Origin: a virus
Reading direction: 5' to 3' (one strand)
IMG/VR virus record: IMGVR_UViG_3300020192_000279
Span: 1 to 64,000 of that record
DNA length: 64,000 bases
A program made the translations under genes and the position numbers. The notes under the pieces were generated by a model, which made no database searches, was not told the DNA's origin, and saw only the letters and a program-made list of their open reading frames with translations. The first letter of the stretch is position 1; each line of letters opens with the position of its first letter. Positions 7,725-17,856 of the stretch are shown here, one piece after another.

Positions 7725-10700
7725 TTTTCTAAATGATGGATCATTGATTGGTTTGTGGCCGCTAAACGAACCTAGTGGTGCGGCAATCTTTTTGAATTAC
7801 TCTCCAGCTAGATCACGTTGCCCAAGCGGTATTTCTTTTGATTTTCATGTTGCTCAAGCAGAAAATTCAAATGGTACGCAAGCTAAATCGTTGTGGCCAG
7901 GAACAACAAGAGTTTTTAATCCTGGCTCTGGTACTGTGTATAATGGGTATATGGTACAGGGATATTGGAAGCTTGGTGCTAACTCTGCACCATTCAGTAA
8001 ATATCTTGTTATGGGAAATGGCTGTTCTCAGACTCGTGCTCAGACACTTGCACCAAATATTAATCAAAGCGGCATTACTGTTGGCATTTGGATTTACCCT
8101 AACAGTAACGGCTACTTGAATTATCTTGCAGACGCAAATACAGCGTCTTATAACGGACAAACCGAAGGGTTACGCTGTCATGCTTTGTATGCCCAGAAAC
8201 AATTTGCATCAGTTGGTGGATGGCAAATCGGAGTTTCTGGTAATTTGCAGCAGGCTGCACAAAATAATTCTGTACAAGACAATCAGCAGCTAGTAGCTTA
8301 TGCTAGCATTGAGAGATCGGCTGGTTCTCCAACTGTTATCAAGACGCCTATTGAGTCTGGTAGATATACGCACATTACTTTTTCATATCGTTATATTAAT
8401 GGTACCGCTGATGAGGTTGTGCTATACAAAGATGGTCGTGTAGCGGCTAGCGGTACAAGCAATACTGGTGCTGGAGGTAGCAGCTCCACAAGTCTTGGCA
8501 ATTCAACTCTTGTAACTCGTGCTCTTACTATTGGCGGTGGCGATAACGCCAATACTGGGACCAATAACTATGGTGGCACCACTGGTTGGAATCATTTAGT
8601 CTCAGGAGCTTATTTATTCAGAAGAGTTCTTCATGAGGGCGAGGTATTGGATCTACATAGTGGATCAACTTTGCAACCATTACAAGACAATATTGATAAG
8701 CCAATTAAGGTAGAACTTACTGATCCTCAATTACTTGCTCACTATCCATTTAGATCAGTTGGATGGCCCGATGTTACAAAAAATCATAGACCGTTGATTT
8801 CAGTAACAGACGAAGGACCAACTCTTGGTTACATTCCTGTTCCCGGTCCATTTAAGGGCGGTGGAATGCTGCATAATGGAACGAACTCATTTGAGCATTT
8901 TGTTGCTACTAGTGGTTTGATATATGAGATGTTGTCTGGTAGAAGCTGGAGTATTGGCATTTTTGCTGGTCCAGTTAATAGCAACAACAGATCAAACAAT
9001 ATGATTGTGTCGATGGGTTCTGTATCTGCCGCTACTACCACCGATCCTACTGCAATTAGTCAAGCGACGTTTGGTTTTGTATTGACACAAAACATTAATG
9101 CTCCAGTTACAACACGTTTTGAAGCATATCCATTGGGAGATTTGACAGGCGATATTTATAGAATTGATACAACATCAAGCGGCCTGTATAATGGAGTTGT
9201 TCATCATCATGGTATTGCTTATGATGATTCGACTAAAGGTATTGCTGTTTATCTAGATGGTGTACTTCAAGGTAGTGGCATTCTTAAGCATTCGCTTACA
9301 GATCAACTGATTAGAGTTGCTGGTAGTGGATATCCATTAATGTTTGCAAATGGAGTTGCCAATACCATTAGTAATCAAGCAAGTCATGGTACGTTAGCTG
9401 CTGGTGGACAAGATACATTTCTTGGCCCTATTACTATTGTAGGTAGAGCGTTGTTGCCGCAAGAGTTTATGTATCTTGCACAAAGTGGTATTGATACGAC
9501 TCCATTGTGGCGAACAATTCATGATACTCGACTGGTTGGTTATTGGCCTTGCTCCGATTATAAGATAGATGACATTATTGTTGAAGATAGGGCTAGAGTT
9601 TGGAATATCTTTCCTGGTAACTTGACTAGAGGAGAGACTGACGTTAGATGGAATATCTATGCGTCTAATCCCTTGATTAGTGAATTTGCTACTCGTGATA
9701 CTATAGGGGCACTTGCAAGTTATGGTAATCTTGGTATTACATCAGGTATATTTGGTGTACATGGATTGAGTCCTGGCACGGCTGTTGTTTCAAATGCTAC
9801 ATCTGCTAGATCATCTATTGGTAATCTCTGTCAAAGATATAAGCCGGTCAATGAGGAATGTGACACGACTCCGCAGAATGCAATTGGTGATTTTGTTTTG
9901 AGCTATGAAGTGACTCCAAGTGGTCGTATCCCTAATACACCATTTGGTTTAACTGCCAATGCTACTAAATTTGAAGCTAATTCAACGCTCAGTCTTTATG
10001 GTAATATGGGTGCCGGTACAACGGACGGAGAGTTGAGATCTTTCTTAACAACCGTTGATGAAGCACAGGGCTCCGGTGTATCTTTGGTATTTGCCTCTAG
10101 AGTAGGTACTTATGGAGCAAACACAAACTACGTGTCTTTGGTGTCTGGAGTGGTACCATTTGGTGTTCCAAGTAAGATTTTGTTTCATACGAAATTTGAT
10201 TCTCCATATGACAATAGCGATACACTAGGATCAACTCCATTAACAGTCACGCTTTGGATTAATGGCGTCGTTGTGCAGCGTAGACGCATGACTTCTGCAA
10301 GTGCAAGAGTGTGGGCTCCTGGTGGGATTGATAGTGCCTCAGACAACTACCTCTTGCAATTTGGTGGAGAGGCTGGCAATGACACTTTTACAACTCAAAT
10401 TGCAAGAGATGGCGGATTGGGAGATATTTACATGCGAGAAATGTTCCTCATGAGAGGAACGTTTGATACAGGTGAAATTCGAGCACTTGCTGTTAGTGGT
10501 ATTCAGGTACCAACTATTACTGGATATACGCCGACACTTACCAAGACTCAAGTTGTTATTGGTGATAATAATCTTGAAGGATACTGGCGATTCAATGGAG
10601 ATGTACAGTATTCTGGTATTCGAGATTTGAGTCTTAAGGGAAATGATTTAGATCCTCTTGGTCAAAAGAATAACATTAACGGCGTTTCTTCTGCCGCAAC

Positions 10701-12522
10701 ACGAACTCTTAAGTTTTTGTCTGGACCATTAGCTAATTCAGATCTTGGAGTTCAATGCAGTGGCATTACATATGCCGGTCAGAGTAATGGCTCGACTAAT
10801 CTTGTACCGCCATTTGCCGTCTCGGGAGTTGCTTTTGATTCTCCTCAAAATGGATTTTCTGTTGGCTTTTTAATGTCAAAGAGAAATTCGCCAGCCATTA
10901 ATACGCAAGAAACTATGCTTTGTTATGGCACGGTAGGTGCTAATGGTGTTGCGAATAGTATAGTAGACTTCAATAAAGGATGGACTATTTATGCTGACGA
11001 AACCAACAACATCAAAATGTTGGTATCTGTTGGTGGTACATCCTACTTTAAAAACCTTTCCAATGCAGCACAATCAGGACAGATTGTATGTGGCTCATTT
11101 GACGGTGCGTCAATTTATTCTGATTTGACTCGTTTCAATAATTACGAATTTGGTAACTCTAAGCCACCACGTATTGATTTTTGGAGTCATTATTGTTGGG
11201 CATATGATTCATCTAGCAAAGAGTTAATCTGTTATGTGAACGGACAAGAGGTTGATAGAAAACGAACTCAATATGATGTTGATCCGCTTAATGGCGGCCC
11301 TCCGTCTGGATTGAATCCGTTGATTCCTGTCAATCCTGCGGCACGCATGATTACGTTCTTCTCGCCTCAAATGTCTGCACCATGGGACTTTAGTGCTTCC
11401 AATCTTAATGATGAAAATACTATTTTGACAGATGTGTTCTACTTTTCTCGTACACTTTCTGAGCCTGAAGTTAGATACATTTCTCAAAATGGAATTGACG
11501 ACTCTCCACGTATTACCGTCAGCGGCCTTATTGGTGGATACGTAGTGGGATCTGATGTTGGATCTGGCTTAATTGGCGGTTACCAACGTGGACAAGACTC
11601 TGTGTCTGGTATTATTGGTGCGATGAGCTTTGGTGCTTTTGATGCATCCGGCATTATTGGTGGATATGTTTCTGGTGTGATTTTTGAAACCACTGTTTCT
11701 GGTGTTGTTGGTGGCTACATTCATGGATATGATTTTGGCTCTGGTATAATTGGTGGCTATATCAGAGGTACTGTATCAGTTAGTGGAATTTTTGGTGGAT
11801 TCGTACTTGGTGGATTGCGTGGTAGTATGCAATTCGATGGTGGCTTTACAGTACAGGCCATTGCCGCTCAAGATTTCGATTCACAACTTGTAATTCGTCA
11901 GGCAACAAACGCTGACTTTGATGCTAAGATAGTGATCTTTCAGGCAGAGACGGGACCACTTGTTGATATCATTACGCCTAACGCTACAGTCAGTGGAGTG
12001 ACGGCACCATTCAATCAGTACTTTGTTGGTGCTGCATCTGGTACACAAGGTAAGTCGATTGTACAAGCACGCTGGACATTTGGAGATTTAACGCCCGCCG
12101 TTACAGTTCTGGAAAGTGGTGCCGGTTTCTATCCCAATCAGCATTACTATGCTAGTAGTGGTTTCTTTATTGCCAAGTTTGAGGCCATTGATTCTAATGG
12201 TCTTCATGGCTCAGCTACACGCATCATCAATGCCACTTCTGGTATTAGTCCTGTTATTATTAGCGTGTCTGGTGTACCTCGTTCTGGAAATGCAGCTTTG
12301 ATTGTAGACTTCACAACAACTGTCGATAATTTGCCACCTGGAGTTGCGATCAACGCCAGTTTGTTGAATTTTGATGATGGGCAGTCTACGATTACATCTA
12401 ACCCAACTCACGTTTATTCTGAACCGGGTACTTATAAGCCGATTTGGTGTGTACGTGATTCTCGTGGTGTGATTTGGTGTGATAGCTTGGAAGCCGGTAA
12501 CGATTTCTTGAAAGGGATCTAG
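7717..12522 (+). CDS. Multidomain tail adhesin: four LamG-like domains, SGxIGGY repeats, PKD-like domains
   Basis: A 1601-aa protein with GGAG ahead of its ATG. Four tandem concanavalin A/LamG-like domains begin near residues 10, 339, 605 and 952. Each starts with a GLWPLN / AHYPFR / GYWPCS / GYWRFN-type strand, carries a short 'YKDG', 'YLDG' or 'YVNG' hairpin, and ends in 'RxLxxxEVxxLxxSG'. Residues about 1268-1367 form seven copies of an SGxIGGYxxG repeat with 14-17-residue spacing. Two PKD-like domains follow (from about 1415 and 1511), with FGD and FDDG motifs and the typical HYY/HVYSEPG strands. LamG and PKD folds commonly bind glycans or act as spacers in surface proteins, so a host-binding tail fibre or side-fibre role is likely. 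Ser-Gly dipeptides number about 40. Confidence 0.75.
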   Translation: MVNFLNDGSLIGLWPLNEPSGAAIFLNYSPARSRCPSGISFDFHVAQAENSNGTQAKSLWPGTTRVFNPGSGTVYNGYMVQGYWKLGANSAPFSKYLVMGNGCSQTRAQTLAPNINQSGITVGIWIYPNSNGYLNYLADANTASYNGQTEGLRCHALYAQKQFASVGGWQIGVSGNLQQAAQNNSVQDNQQLVAYASIERSAGSPTVIKTPIESGRYTHITFSYRYINGTADEVVLYKDGRVAASGTSNTGAGGSSSTSLGNSTLVTRALTIGGGDNANTGTNNYGGTTGWNHLVSGAYLFRRVLHEGEVLDLHSGSTLQPLQDNIDKPIKVELTDPQLLAHYPFRSVGWPDVTKNHRPLISVTDEGPTLGYIPVPGPFKGGGMLHNGTNSFEHFVATSGLIYEMLSGRSWSIGIFAGPVNSNNRSNNMIVSMGSVSAATTTDPTAISQATFGFVLTQNINAPVTTRFEAYPLGDLTGDIYRIDTTSSGLYNGVVHHHGIAYDDSTKGIAVYLDGVLQGSGILKHSLTDQLIRVAGSGYPLMFANGVANTISNQASHGTLAAGGQDTFLGPITIVGRALLPQEFMYLAQSGIDTTPLWRTIHDTRLVGYWPCSDYKIDDIIVEDRARVWNIFPGNLTRGETDVRWNIYASNPLISEFATRDTIGALASYGNLGITSGIFGVHGLSPGTAVVSNATSARSSIGNLCQRYKPVNEECDTTPQNAIGDFVLSYEVTPSGRIPNTPFGLTANATKFEANSTLSLYGNMGAGTTDGELRSFLTTVDEAQGSGVSLVFASRVGTYGANTNYVSLVSGVVPFGVPSKILFHTKFDSPYDNSDTLGSTPLTVTLWINGVVVQRRRMTSASARVWAPGGIDSASDNYLLQFGGEAGNDTFTTQIARDGGLGDIYMREMFLMRGTFDTGEIRALAVSGIQVPTITGYTPTLTKTQVVIGDNNLEGYWRFNGDVQYSGIRDLSLKGNDLDPLGQKNNINGVSSAATRTLKFLSGPLANSDLGVQCSGITYAGQSNGSTNLVPPFAVSGVAFDSPQNGFSVGFLMSKRNSPAINTQETMLCYGTVGANGVANSIVDFNKGWTIYADETNNIKMLVSVGGTSYFKNLSNAAQSGQIVCGSFDGASIYSDLTRFNNYEFGNSKPPRIDFWSHYCWAYDSSSKELICYVNGQEVDRKRTQYDVDPLNGGPPSGLNPLIPVNPAARMITFFSPQMSAPWDFSASNLNDENTILTDVFYFSRTLSEPEVRYISQNGIDDSPRITVSGLIGGYVVGSDVGSGLIGGYQRGQDSVSGIIGAMSFGAFDASGIIGGYVSGVIFETTVSGVVGGYIHGYDFGSGIIGGYIRGTVSVSGIFGGFVLGGLRGSMQFDGGFTVQAIAAQDFDSQLVIRQATNADFDAKIVIFQAETGPLVDIITPNATVSGVTAPFNQYFVGAASGTQGKSIVQARWTFGDLTPAVTVLESGAGFYPNQHYYASSGFFIAKFEAIDSNGLHGSATRIINATSGISPVIISVSGVPRSGNAALIVDFTTTVDNLPPGVAINASLLNFDDGQSTITSNPTHVYSEPGTYKPIWCVRDSRGVIWCDSLEAGNDFLKGI
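11521..11817 (+). repeat. Seven coding repeats SGxIGGYxxG
   Basis: Within the adhesin gene, seven units of roughly 42-51 nt code for SG[LIV][IVF]GG[YF]-type motifs. The first unit is SGLIGGYVVG and the fifth SGVVGGYIHG. One unit (SGIIGAMSFG) is diverged. Protein periodicity is clearer than DNA identity, so this is an old, selected repeat, not a fresh duplication. Confidence 0.8.
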
Positions 12523-12524
12523 AC

Positions 12525-15500
12525 ATGAATATTCTAGTGTCAGATGGTATTGTAGTCAGCGGCGTGGGAGTGCCGCTGAATGGCATTGCGTTCCCTTCTG
12601 GTCAGTTTGGATTTGGTGTACCGGGTTCTAAACTCGCTGCCTTCTTGTTGTCAGCAAATGCTGCGTTTGGTTTTAATATCACGCCTCATAATTTACAAAC
12701 AGAGTGGGTACCAGTTGGGCCTCCTGAAACTTTTCATGGAGCTAGTGGACAGTTACCTGAAATTGGCAAGCCAATGGAAGTGTTCATTGGTGACTTCTAT
12801 TTCCGTGGAAGTGTAGTTCATTCGGATTATACGACTAGTATGGGAGGAACTATTGTCAGTGTCACTCTTGAAGACGATCGTCGTAATTTGCGTCGTGTCA
12901 AAATTCATACGGAAGATCTTGGACAAAGTGTTCCAAGCGGAGTGGTTTCCGTTGCGAGAGCATTCCGTATTTTGAATGGTCTTGAAGACATTAATGGTAA
13001 TCCATCGGAACCGCTTGTAAAAGAATATGATCGTATTTTGCAATTTGGTGGCACGTACGACCAAATCTTGGCTGCAATCGACCTCACCTATAACGAAGGC
13101 AATTTATCTGTTCCGGTCTCTATTCTTCCAACTGTAGAACAGATCGAGAAGAACATTGGCGGTACAATCACAGCTATACGTTTTCAGTTCAACCTTGATC
13201 CCTTAGATGATGTATTATCACGTATTCTTTTAGATACTGGTTACGACTGGTACTGGAATATGGACGCTCAGCGTGTAGCTCTCATCAACAAGAAGGTTCA
13301 GTTTGATATCAGTGAAGCTGAAATTCTGAACTTGGTGTCGCAATTTGGTAGCCAGTCTGGCTTAAACGAAACTAAGCAACTTGGATTTGGTCATGATGTT
13401 GTGCCTGATCCTACACGTTTTCGTGTTCTTGGCGGTCACCAAGAAGGCTTTATTAATTCTGAATTACTTAGTCCGATTGACGGAATGGAAACGTCCGCAC
13501 TTGATGGGAATGTTGTGTTCTCAAAAGCTTGGGACAAGTTGAGCGTTGGCTTTTATGATGCCGATGGATACTTTCGTACATACATGCCCACTGAGAAAGA
13601 GCTACAGCTTGCACTTGCTGGTATTGAGCAATGGACGTACTATAAAATCTATCAAACGCCTAGCGGTACGGCTAATCCACCGGGGTATGGCTTTCCGCCC
13701 GACAATGGTTCTATTGCCGCTCAAAATTCATCGTTCCAAAGTCGCTTAGATCCGAACATGCCGCTCGCCGGTATTGCTACTGGTGCAGCCGAATCTGGTC
13801 TACGAGTGATCAGTAATCGTAGAGATCAAGAGCAAAACTGGGTTATTGCATTCTACAATAGAATTCGTGACCATGCTTCGCGTCACTATGGTCGTTCGTA
13901 CGTGGTTGAAGGACTACTATATAATCAAGCTTCTGGCTTGTTTCAGCTTATTGACGCTGCCTGGGCGAACGTTGAAAATCAAGTACAAGGCTATTCGCTG
14001 TCTGCCTCTGGCACCGTGACTACGAGTGGCGTATTCGTTGAAGACTACGAGATTAATCGCGGTCTCGGACCTGTGAGCCCATTCGTGACCGAAGACTTTA
14101 GAGTGCGTGCGTATTGCGTGCTGCCACAAAGCACTGTGTATGGTCCACTTGGAGATGACAATCCAGCGAGCTTTGCCAATTGGACAGAAGACGCACCGCC
14201 ATTTAATCCAAGTGGTGATGGCAGACACTATATTCCCGTGACATTGCAAGACGTTGGAGATCGTGTAATAGATCCGCACAGCGAAGCAGATCTTTACGGT
14301 TTCGAGTCATATCCCAAGGGAACATTACTGTGTCAATTGCCGATTAATGCTGGTCCATCTGGCGGCATTGTCAATGACGGCATTATCTTTAACTTGGCGA
14401 CGATGTTGACTACCATCAACAAGTTGACTGGTTCTGGACTACTAGACATTATTAATCCATCTCAGGTATTGAATGTGTACGACGCACTTTCTGGCGTCGC
14501 AATTCCCGTACAGTCTCGTCTTCGTTATGGACAAACATATCCAAGTCAGTGGGTTTTGGGCGATCTTCATTATGAACGTCACGAAGATATACAGCTAGAT
14601 GATCAGTTTGTTCCGTGGGCATTCTCTCCCGAGGGCAATCAAACGTCGCTGGCTATTATGACAGATCGTGCTATTCGTCGCGTAGAAGGCAAGATTGTTC
14701 CCAAGTCTTCTTCTCGTTATGCTGACTTCCAGCAAGTTGGACTCCCGCTCTTGTCGTTTGATGCATTTGCGGAACAAAACATTGGTCCTTCTGGACTGTA
14801 CGGCGAAATTTCGCACGGCGTCAGTGAACTCAATATCAGTTTTGGCATCGACGGCTTCGTTACACGTTACAAGATTCAGTCGTATTATCCTAAGTTTGGT
14901 CGCGATGCCCCGCTTGGCGAGAGAGTTCGTGCCCAGCTCAATGGCATTCTGAATCCGATCGACTTTGCCGACTTGGCACTACTTGATCCCAATCCAGATA
15001 GAGCCAGTAATCCCACGTTGCCGGGCGACGTATTTGCTCCGCCAATCTTCTTCGATGGAGAGCAGAACGCTGTTCGCGTGACTATTACAGAAGTCAACAA
15101 CATTTTCTCTCTTTCAAGCATACCGGGAACGGCAGTCGATGAACGCTATCGTGGTATTGATCAACATCAATACACGAAGCCAACTACAGCACTTGACTCA
15201 TCCAATATTGATTTCCGCGAAGGTGCAATTTGTATTGATGGCTTCTTGAACATTGATGATCAGGCTGTTTATCATACAGATAATTTTGAGTTACCAAATG
15301 GCAATGTAATTTTAAGATACTTTACTCAGGGGCGTCCGTTTGCTAATGGCACGATTGTGCAAATTGAACGTATCAACGCTGACAATACTGCCAACTATGA
15401 CGTAACGATTGTTGGTGGCACGAATAACAGAGCGGTATTTGATCTACCCGTCTTAAATGGCTCTATTGTTGTTGGCCAGAAGACTACGCTTGCCGCTCAG

Positions 15501-15830
15501 GGTAATGCTAAAATTACTCCTGGCAATTCTAATGGTACTGTTTATCTGAATGGCACAGCATCAAGTGCCGCTGGTGTCGTGCCAGTTGAAATTGTTATTA
15601 TGGCCAATCAGGGTACTCCACTTGCTAAGGCTATTTGCCGTCAACTTGATTACAATGGTCAAGTCATTACGTCTGGCGTGTTGTATTCTGAGGTTGTTCC
15701 AATTCCCTTTCCTCAATTTGCTGCGTCTGGTGACAGAGGATTCTTGGCCGCTGCTGTTGTTCCAAGTGGTGCCACTGAAGTAACTGTTAACTTTATCGAA
15801 ATCGTCAAACCAGCTTTCCATAGGTTCTAA
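12525..15830 (+). CDS. Tail hub/baseplate-like structural protein (1101 aa)
   Basis: A large beta-rich protein with GAAAGGG ahead of its ATG. The N-terminal 350 residues resemble phage hub or late-control-type proteins in pattern: a short strand pair (VFIGDFYFRGSV), a segment describing per-position strain of a coordinate frame, then repeated alpha/beta elements up to the 'FRVLGGHQEG' region. The remainder is a chain of beta domains with many Ser-Gly turns (about 18). No enzymatic motif is seen. Position between the adhesin and another large structural protein supports a baseplate or hub role. The family assignment is tentative and needs a structure-based search. Confidence 0.5.
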   Translation: MNILVSDGIVVSGVGVPLNGIAFPSGQFGFGVPGSKLAAFLLSANAAFGFNITPHNLQTEWVPVGPPETFHGASGQLPEIGKPMEVFIGDFYFRGSVVHSDYTTSMGGTIVSVTLEDDRRNLRRVKIHTEDLGQSVPSGVVSVARAFRILNGLEDINGNPSEPLVKEYDRILQFGGTYDQILAAIDLTYNEGNLSVPVSILPTVEQIEKNIGGTITAIRFQFNLDPLDDVLSRILLDTGYDWYWNMDAQRVALINKKVQFDISEAEILNLVSQFGSQSGLNETKQLGFGHDVVPDPTRFRVLGGHQEGFINSELLSPIDGMETSALDGNVVFSKAWDKLSVGFYDADGYFRTYMPTEKELQLALAGIEQWTYYKIYQTPSGTANPPGYGFPPDNGSIAAQNSSFQSRLDPNMPLAGIATGAAESGLRVISNRRDQEQNWVIAFYNRIRDHASRHYGRSYVVEGLLYNQASGLFQLIDAAWANVENQVQGYSLSASGTVTTSGVFVEDYEINRGLGPVSPFVTEDFRVRAYCVLPQSTVYGPLGDDNPASFANWTEDAPPFNPSGDGRHYIPVTLQDVGDRVIDPHSEADLYGFESYPKGTLLCQLPINAGPSGGIVNDGIIFNLATMLTTINKLTGSGLLDIINPSQVLNVYDALSGVAIPVQSRLRYGQTYPSQWVLGDLHYERHEDIQLDDQFVPWAFSPEGNQTSLAIMTDRAIRRVEGKIVPKSSSRYADFQQVGLPLLSFDAFAEQNIGPSGLYGEISHGVSELNISFGIDGFVTRYKIQSYYPKFGRDAPLGERVRAQLNGILNPIDFADLALLDPNPDRASNPTLPGDVFAPPIFFDGEQNAVRVTITEVNNIFSLSSIPGTAVDERYRGIDQHQYTKPTTALDSSNIDFREGAICIDGFLNIDDQAVYHTDNFELPNGNVILRYFTQGRPFANGTIVQIERINADNTANYDVTIVGGTNNRAVFDLPVLNGSIVVGQKTTLAAQGNAKITPGNSNGTVYLNGTASSAAGVVPVEIVIMANQGTPLAKAICRQLDYNGQVITSGVLYSEVVPIPFPQFAASGDRGFLAAAVVPSGATEVTVNFIEIVKPAFHRF

Positions 15831-15831
15831 T

Positions 15832-17769
15832 ATGATATTAGTTTCTGGGTCTCCTCCTTATGAGTATGAATCTACTCTTCCAGTAAGGGCGGTCAATCCG
15901 TACACAACAACAGACGGCATTGGTGCGTCTGGTATATTACTGGAACAAGCTGAGTTTGTTATTGCGGCAGAGCTACGTAAGTTTTCTATTTTGCCTTATG
16001 ATCCTTCTATTTTGCCAGACTATTTTACTTACACCAACACTAATGTTGCACCGTCTGGTCCATATGAACCAAAATCTGATGGTAGCACCGTTAACAATCT
16101 GTTGAATCCGACTGTATTATGCGTTAACAAAATTGAAGATTTACGTAACGCACTAGATTCTCTTTTTGCGGCATATGCCTTTGATACATTTGCTGACTAT
16201 AAGTTTTTAACTAGGGGTGACGTTCATAAAAGCGACTGGATTAGGCAGGCATTTCCACATAGCCCCAGCGGACACAATCCAATAGATTACTTTGGTAATC
16301 CAACAACTATTGGTGACTATCTCAGGCCATTGCCAGATATTGGACAGAATTTTGATACTGATCAACATTATCTTGGCGGATCTGGAGTTCTTCTTGATAT
16401 TGATTTTGCTGAGGTAATTTTTCAGCCCTATCCTTTTACTAGATTTACTAGATTTGGTGACATGCAGCCTGGAAGTCAACAATTTCTTGTTCAGTGTTCG
16501 CCATTGTTTCCTGCTTTTCAAAAGACCGATGGTAATGTTATCTCTACTAATGGCAGAGAACCTACTAGGGCAGAAATTGAACAGTTCAATCCTAGTATAG
16601 TTGCCGCCGACGCCTCACATGTTTCTTCTGGCTTTGTGCGATTAGATGGATATTGTTTACATCCTTCTAGCACTTACATGCTTGCACAATACACGGGTGA
16701 AAACTTTACACCATCTAATACAAATGACTTTGATTATTATACTGGAGAGCCGCGTTATGTTACATTAGTTGGGCCAATTCCCATCAATGATAATTCATTA
16801 AGAGCTTTTATTGCCCCTCATGTAGCTGCTTCGGGTGTTTATCGTTTTGTTGTTAAAAACAGTAAAGCGGCGTTTCCAAAAACTGCCGTCGAATCTGGCA
16901 TTGTTAGTATTTTTCCACCAGAAAATATTACATATCCTACGACTACTAACAGTGGTTTTGGTTATCATGTTTTTGATGATGCTATTTGGATTACATCTAA
17001 TTCAGGTGGGTCAACTCTAGATGGCCCCCCATCTGGACTCGCTGTCATGTCACCATTTACTGGACATATGATGTGGGTATCTAAAGCGGAAGATGCAAAT
17101 AAATGGGGTACGTCACGTGGACTTGCTCAAACTGGCACATCTTTGTATAGAGTTCAAAGAAATGTTTCTGCTGCTGCTGTTAATTTTACACAATATGATA
17201 GTGCAACATTAGACGAGCTATCTGTTACCAGCTCTGCATATGGTGGTGGTACCGGGCAATCAGTAGATCTATTTTTTGATGGCACTAACTATTGGATGAC
17301 AAATACTCTTGTTAACTCTTATTATAGATTTGATGCTGCATTTGGATATACCGATGTACAAGTTCCTGCTCGTGGTGGGCGACGTGGTGCTTATATTAAT
17401 GGTAAGTTGCTTGGATTTGGTGACACTGCTTCGGGTGGCATGACTAGTGGTATTGTTGAGTGGACTTTTGCCGGTGGATTAACTACAGTAGTTGCAACTA
17501 AAAAAGTGAATGGTGCTCCATTTATTGGTAACAGGGCGTTTGGCGTTGTACATGACATGATTGAAGTGACTGGTGCTTCTCATGTTACTAATGGAACTTG
17601 GGCACTTGTCTCTTGGGGTACAACCTTTGGCAACCAAAATATTTACTTGGTACGATTAGAAGAGGCAGCTACAACCTGGGAAATATTAGCCTTCTATATT
17701 TTGGCACGAACACAAACAACTATTAGCGTTGACTCTCTTTTAGACATTACATACATACCGATACCTTAG
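15832..17769 (+). CDS. Tail structural protein, possible beta-propeller (645 aa)
   Basis: A 645-aa protein starting 1 nt after the upstream stop. The first 300 residues are unlike anything I recognise. From about residue 365 on, strands with Trp, Gly and Asp recur ('FDDAIWITSN', 'LFFDGTNYWMTN', 'GKLLGFGD', 'WALVSWGTTFG'), a pattern seen in beta-propellers or kelch-like sensors. About 13 Ser-Gly dipeptides occur, two to three times what composition would give. The stop TAG is part of a TTAGTGTACT motif. Probably a tail tip or receptor-contact protein, inferred from context. Confidence 0.5.
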   Translation: MILVSGSPPYEYESTLPVRAVNPYTTTDGIGASGILLEQAEFVIAAELRKFSILPYDPSILPDYFTYTNTNVAPSGPYEPKSDGSTVNNLLNPTVLCVNKIEDLRNALDSLFAAYAFDTFADYKFLTRGDVHKSDWIRQAFPHSPSGHNPIDYFGNPTTIGDYLRPLPDIGQNFDTDQHYLGGSGVLLDIDFAEVIFQPYPFTRFTRFGDMQPGSQQFLVQCSPLFPAFQKTDGNVISTNGREPTRAEIEQFNPSIVAADASHVSSGFVRLDGYCLHPSSTYMLAQYTGENFTPSNTNDFDYYTGEPRYVTLVGPIPINDNSLRAFIAPHVAASGVYRFVVKNSKAAFPKTAVESGIVSIFPPENITYPTTTNSGFGYHVFDDAIWITSNSGGSTLDGPPSGLAVMSPFTGHMMWVSKAEDANKWGTSRGLAQTGTSLYRVQRNVSAAAVNFTQYDSATLDELSVTSSAYGGGTGQSVDLFFDGTNYWMTNTLVNSYYRFDAAFGYTDVQVPARGGRRGAYINGKLLGFGDTASGGMTSGIVEWTFAGGLTTVVATKKVNGAPFIGNRAFGVVHDMIEVTGASHVTNGTWALVSWGTTFGNQNIYLVRLEEAATTWEILAFYILARTQTTISVDSLLDITYIPIP

Positions 17770-17775
17770 TGTACT
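17766..17775 (+). promoter_or_regulatory. TTAGTGTAnT motif, candidate late promoter
   Basis: TTAGTGTACT overlaps the stop codon of the upstream gene and precedes an 81-nt leader to the gene at 17857. Here TTAG-TGTA-CTAA could also form a tiny hairpin, so an RNA role is an alternative. Confidence 0.4.
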
Positions 17776-17856
17776 AATATGTAGCATTGATATGACATCA
17801 TAGCCGAACAAAGCGAAGCGTTCTTTTGATAGCTGAGCTTAACAAGGATAATTAAC

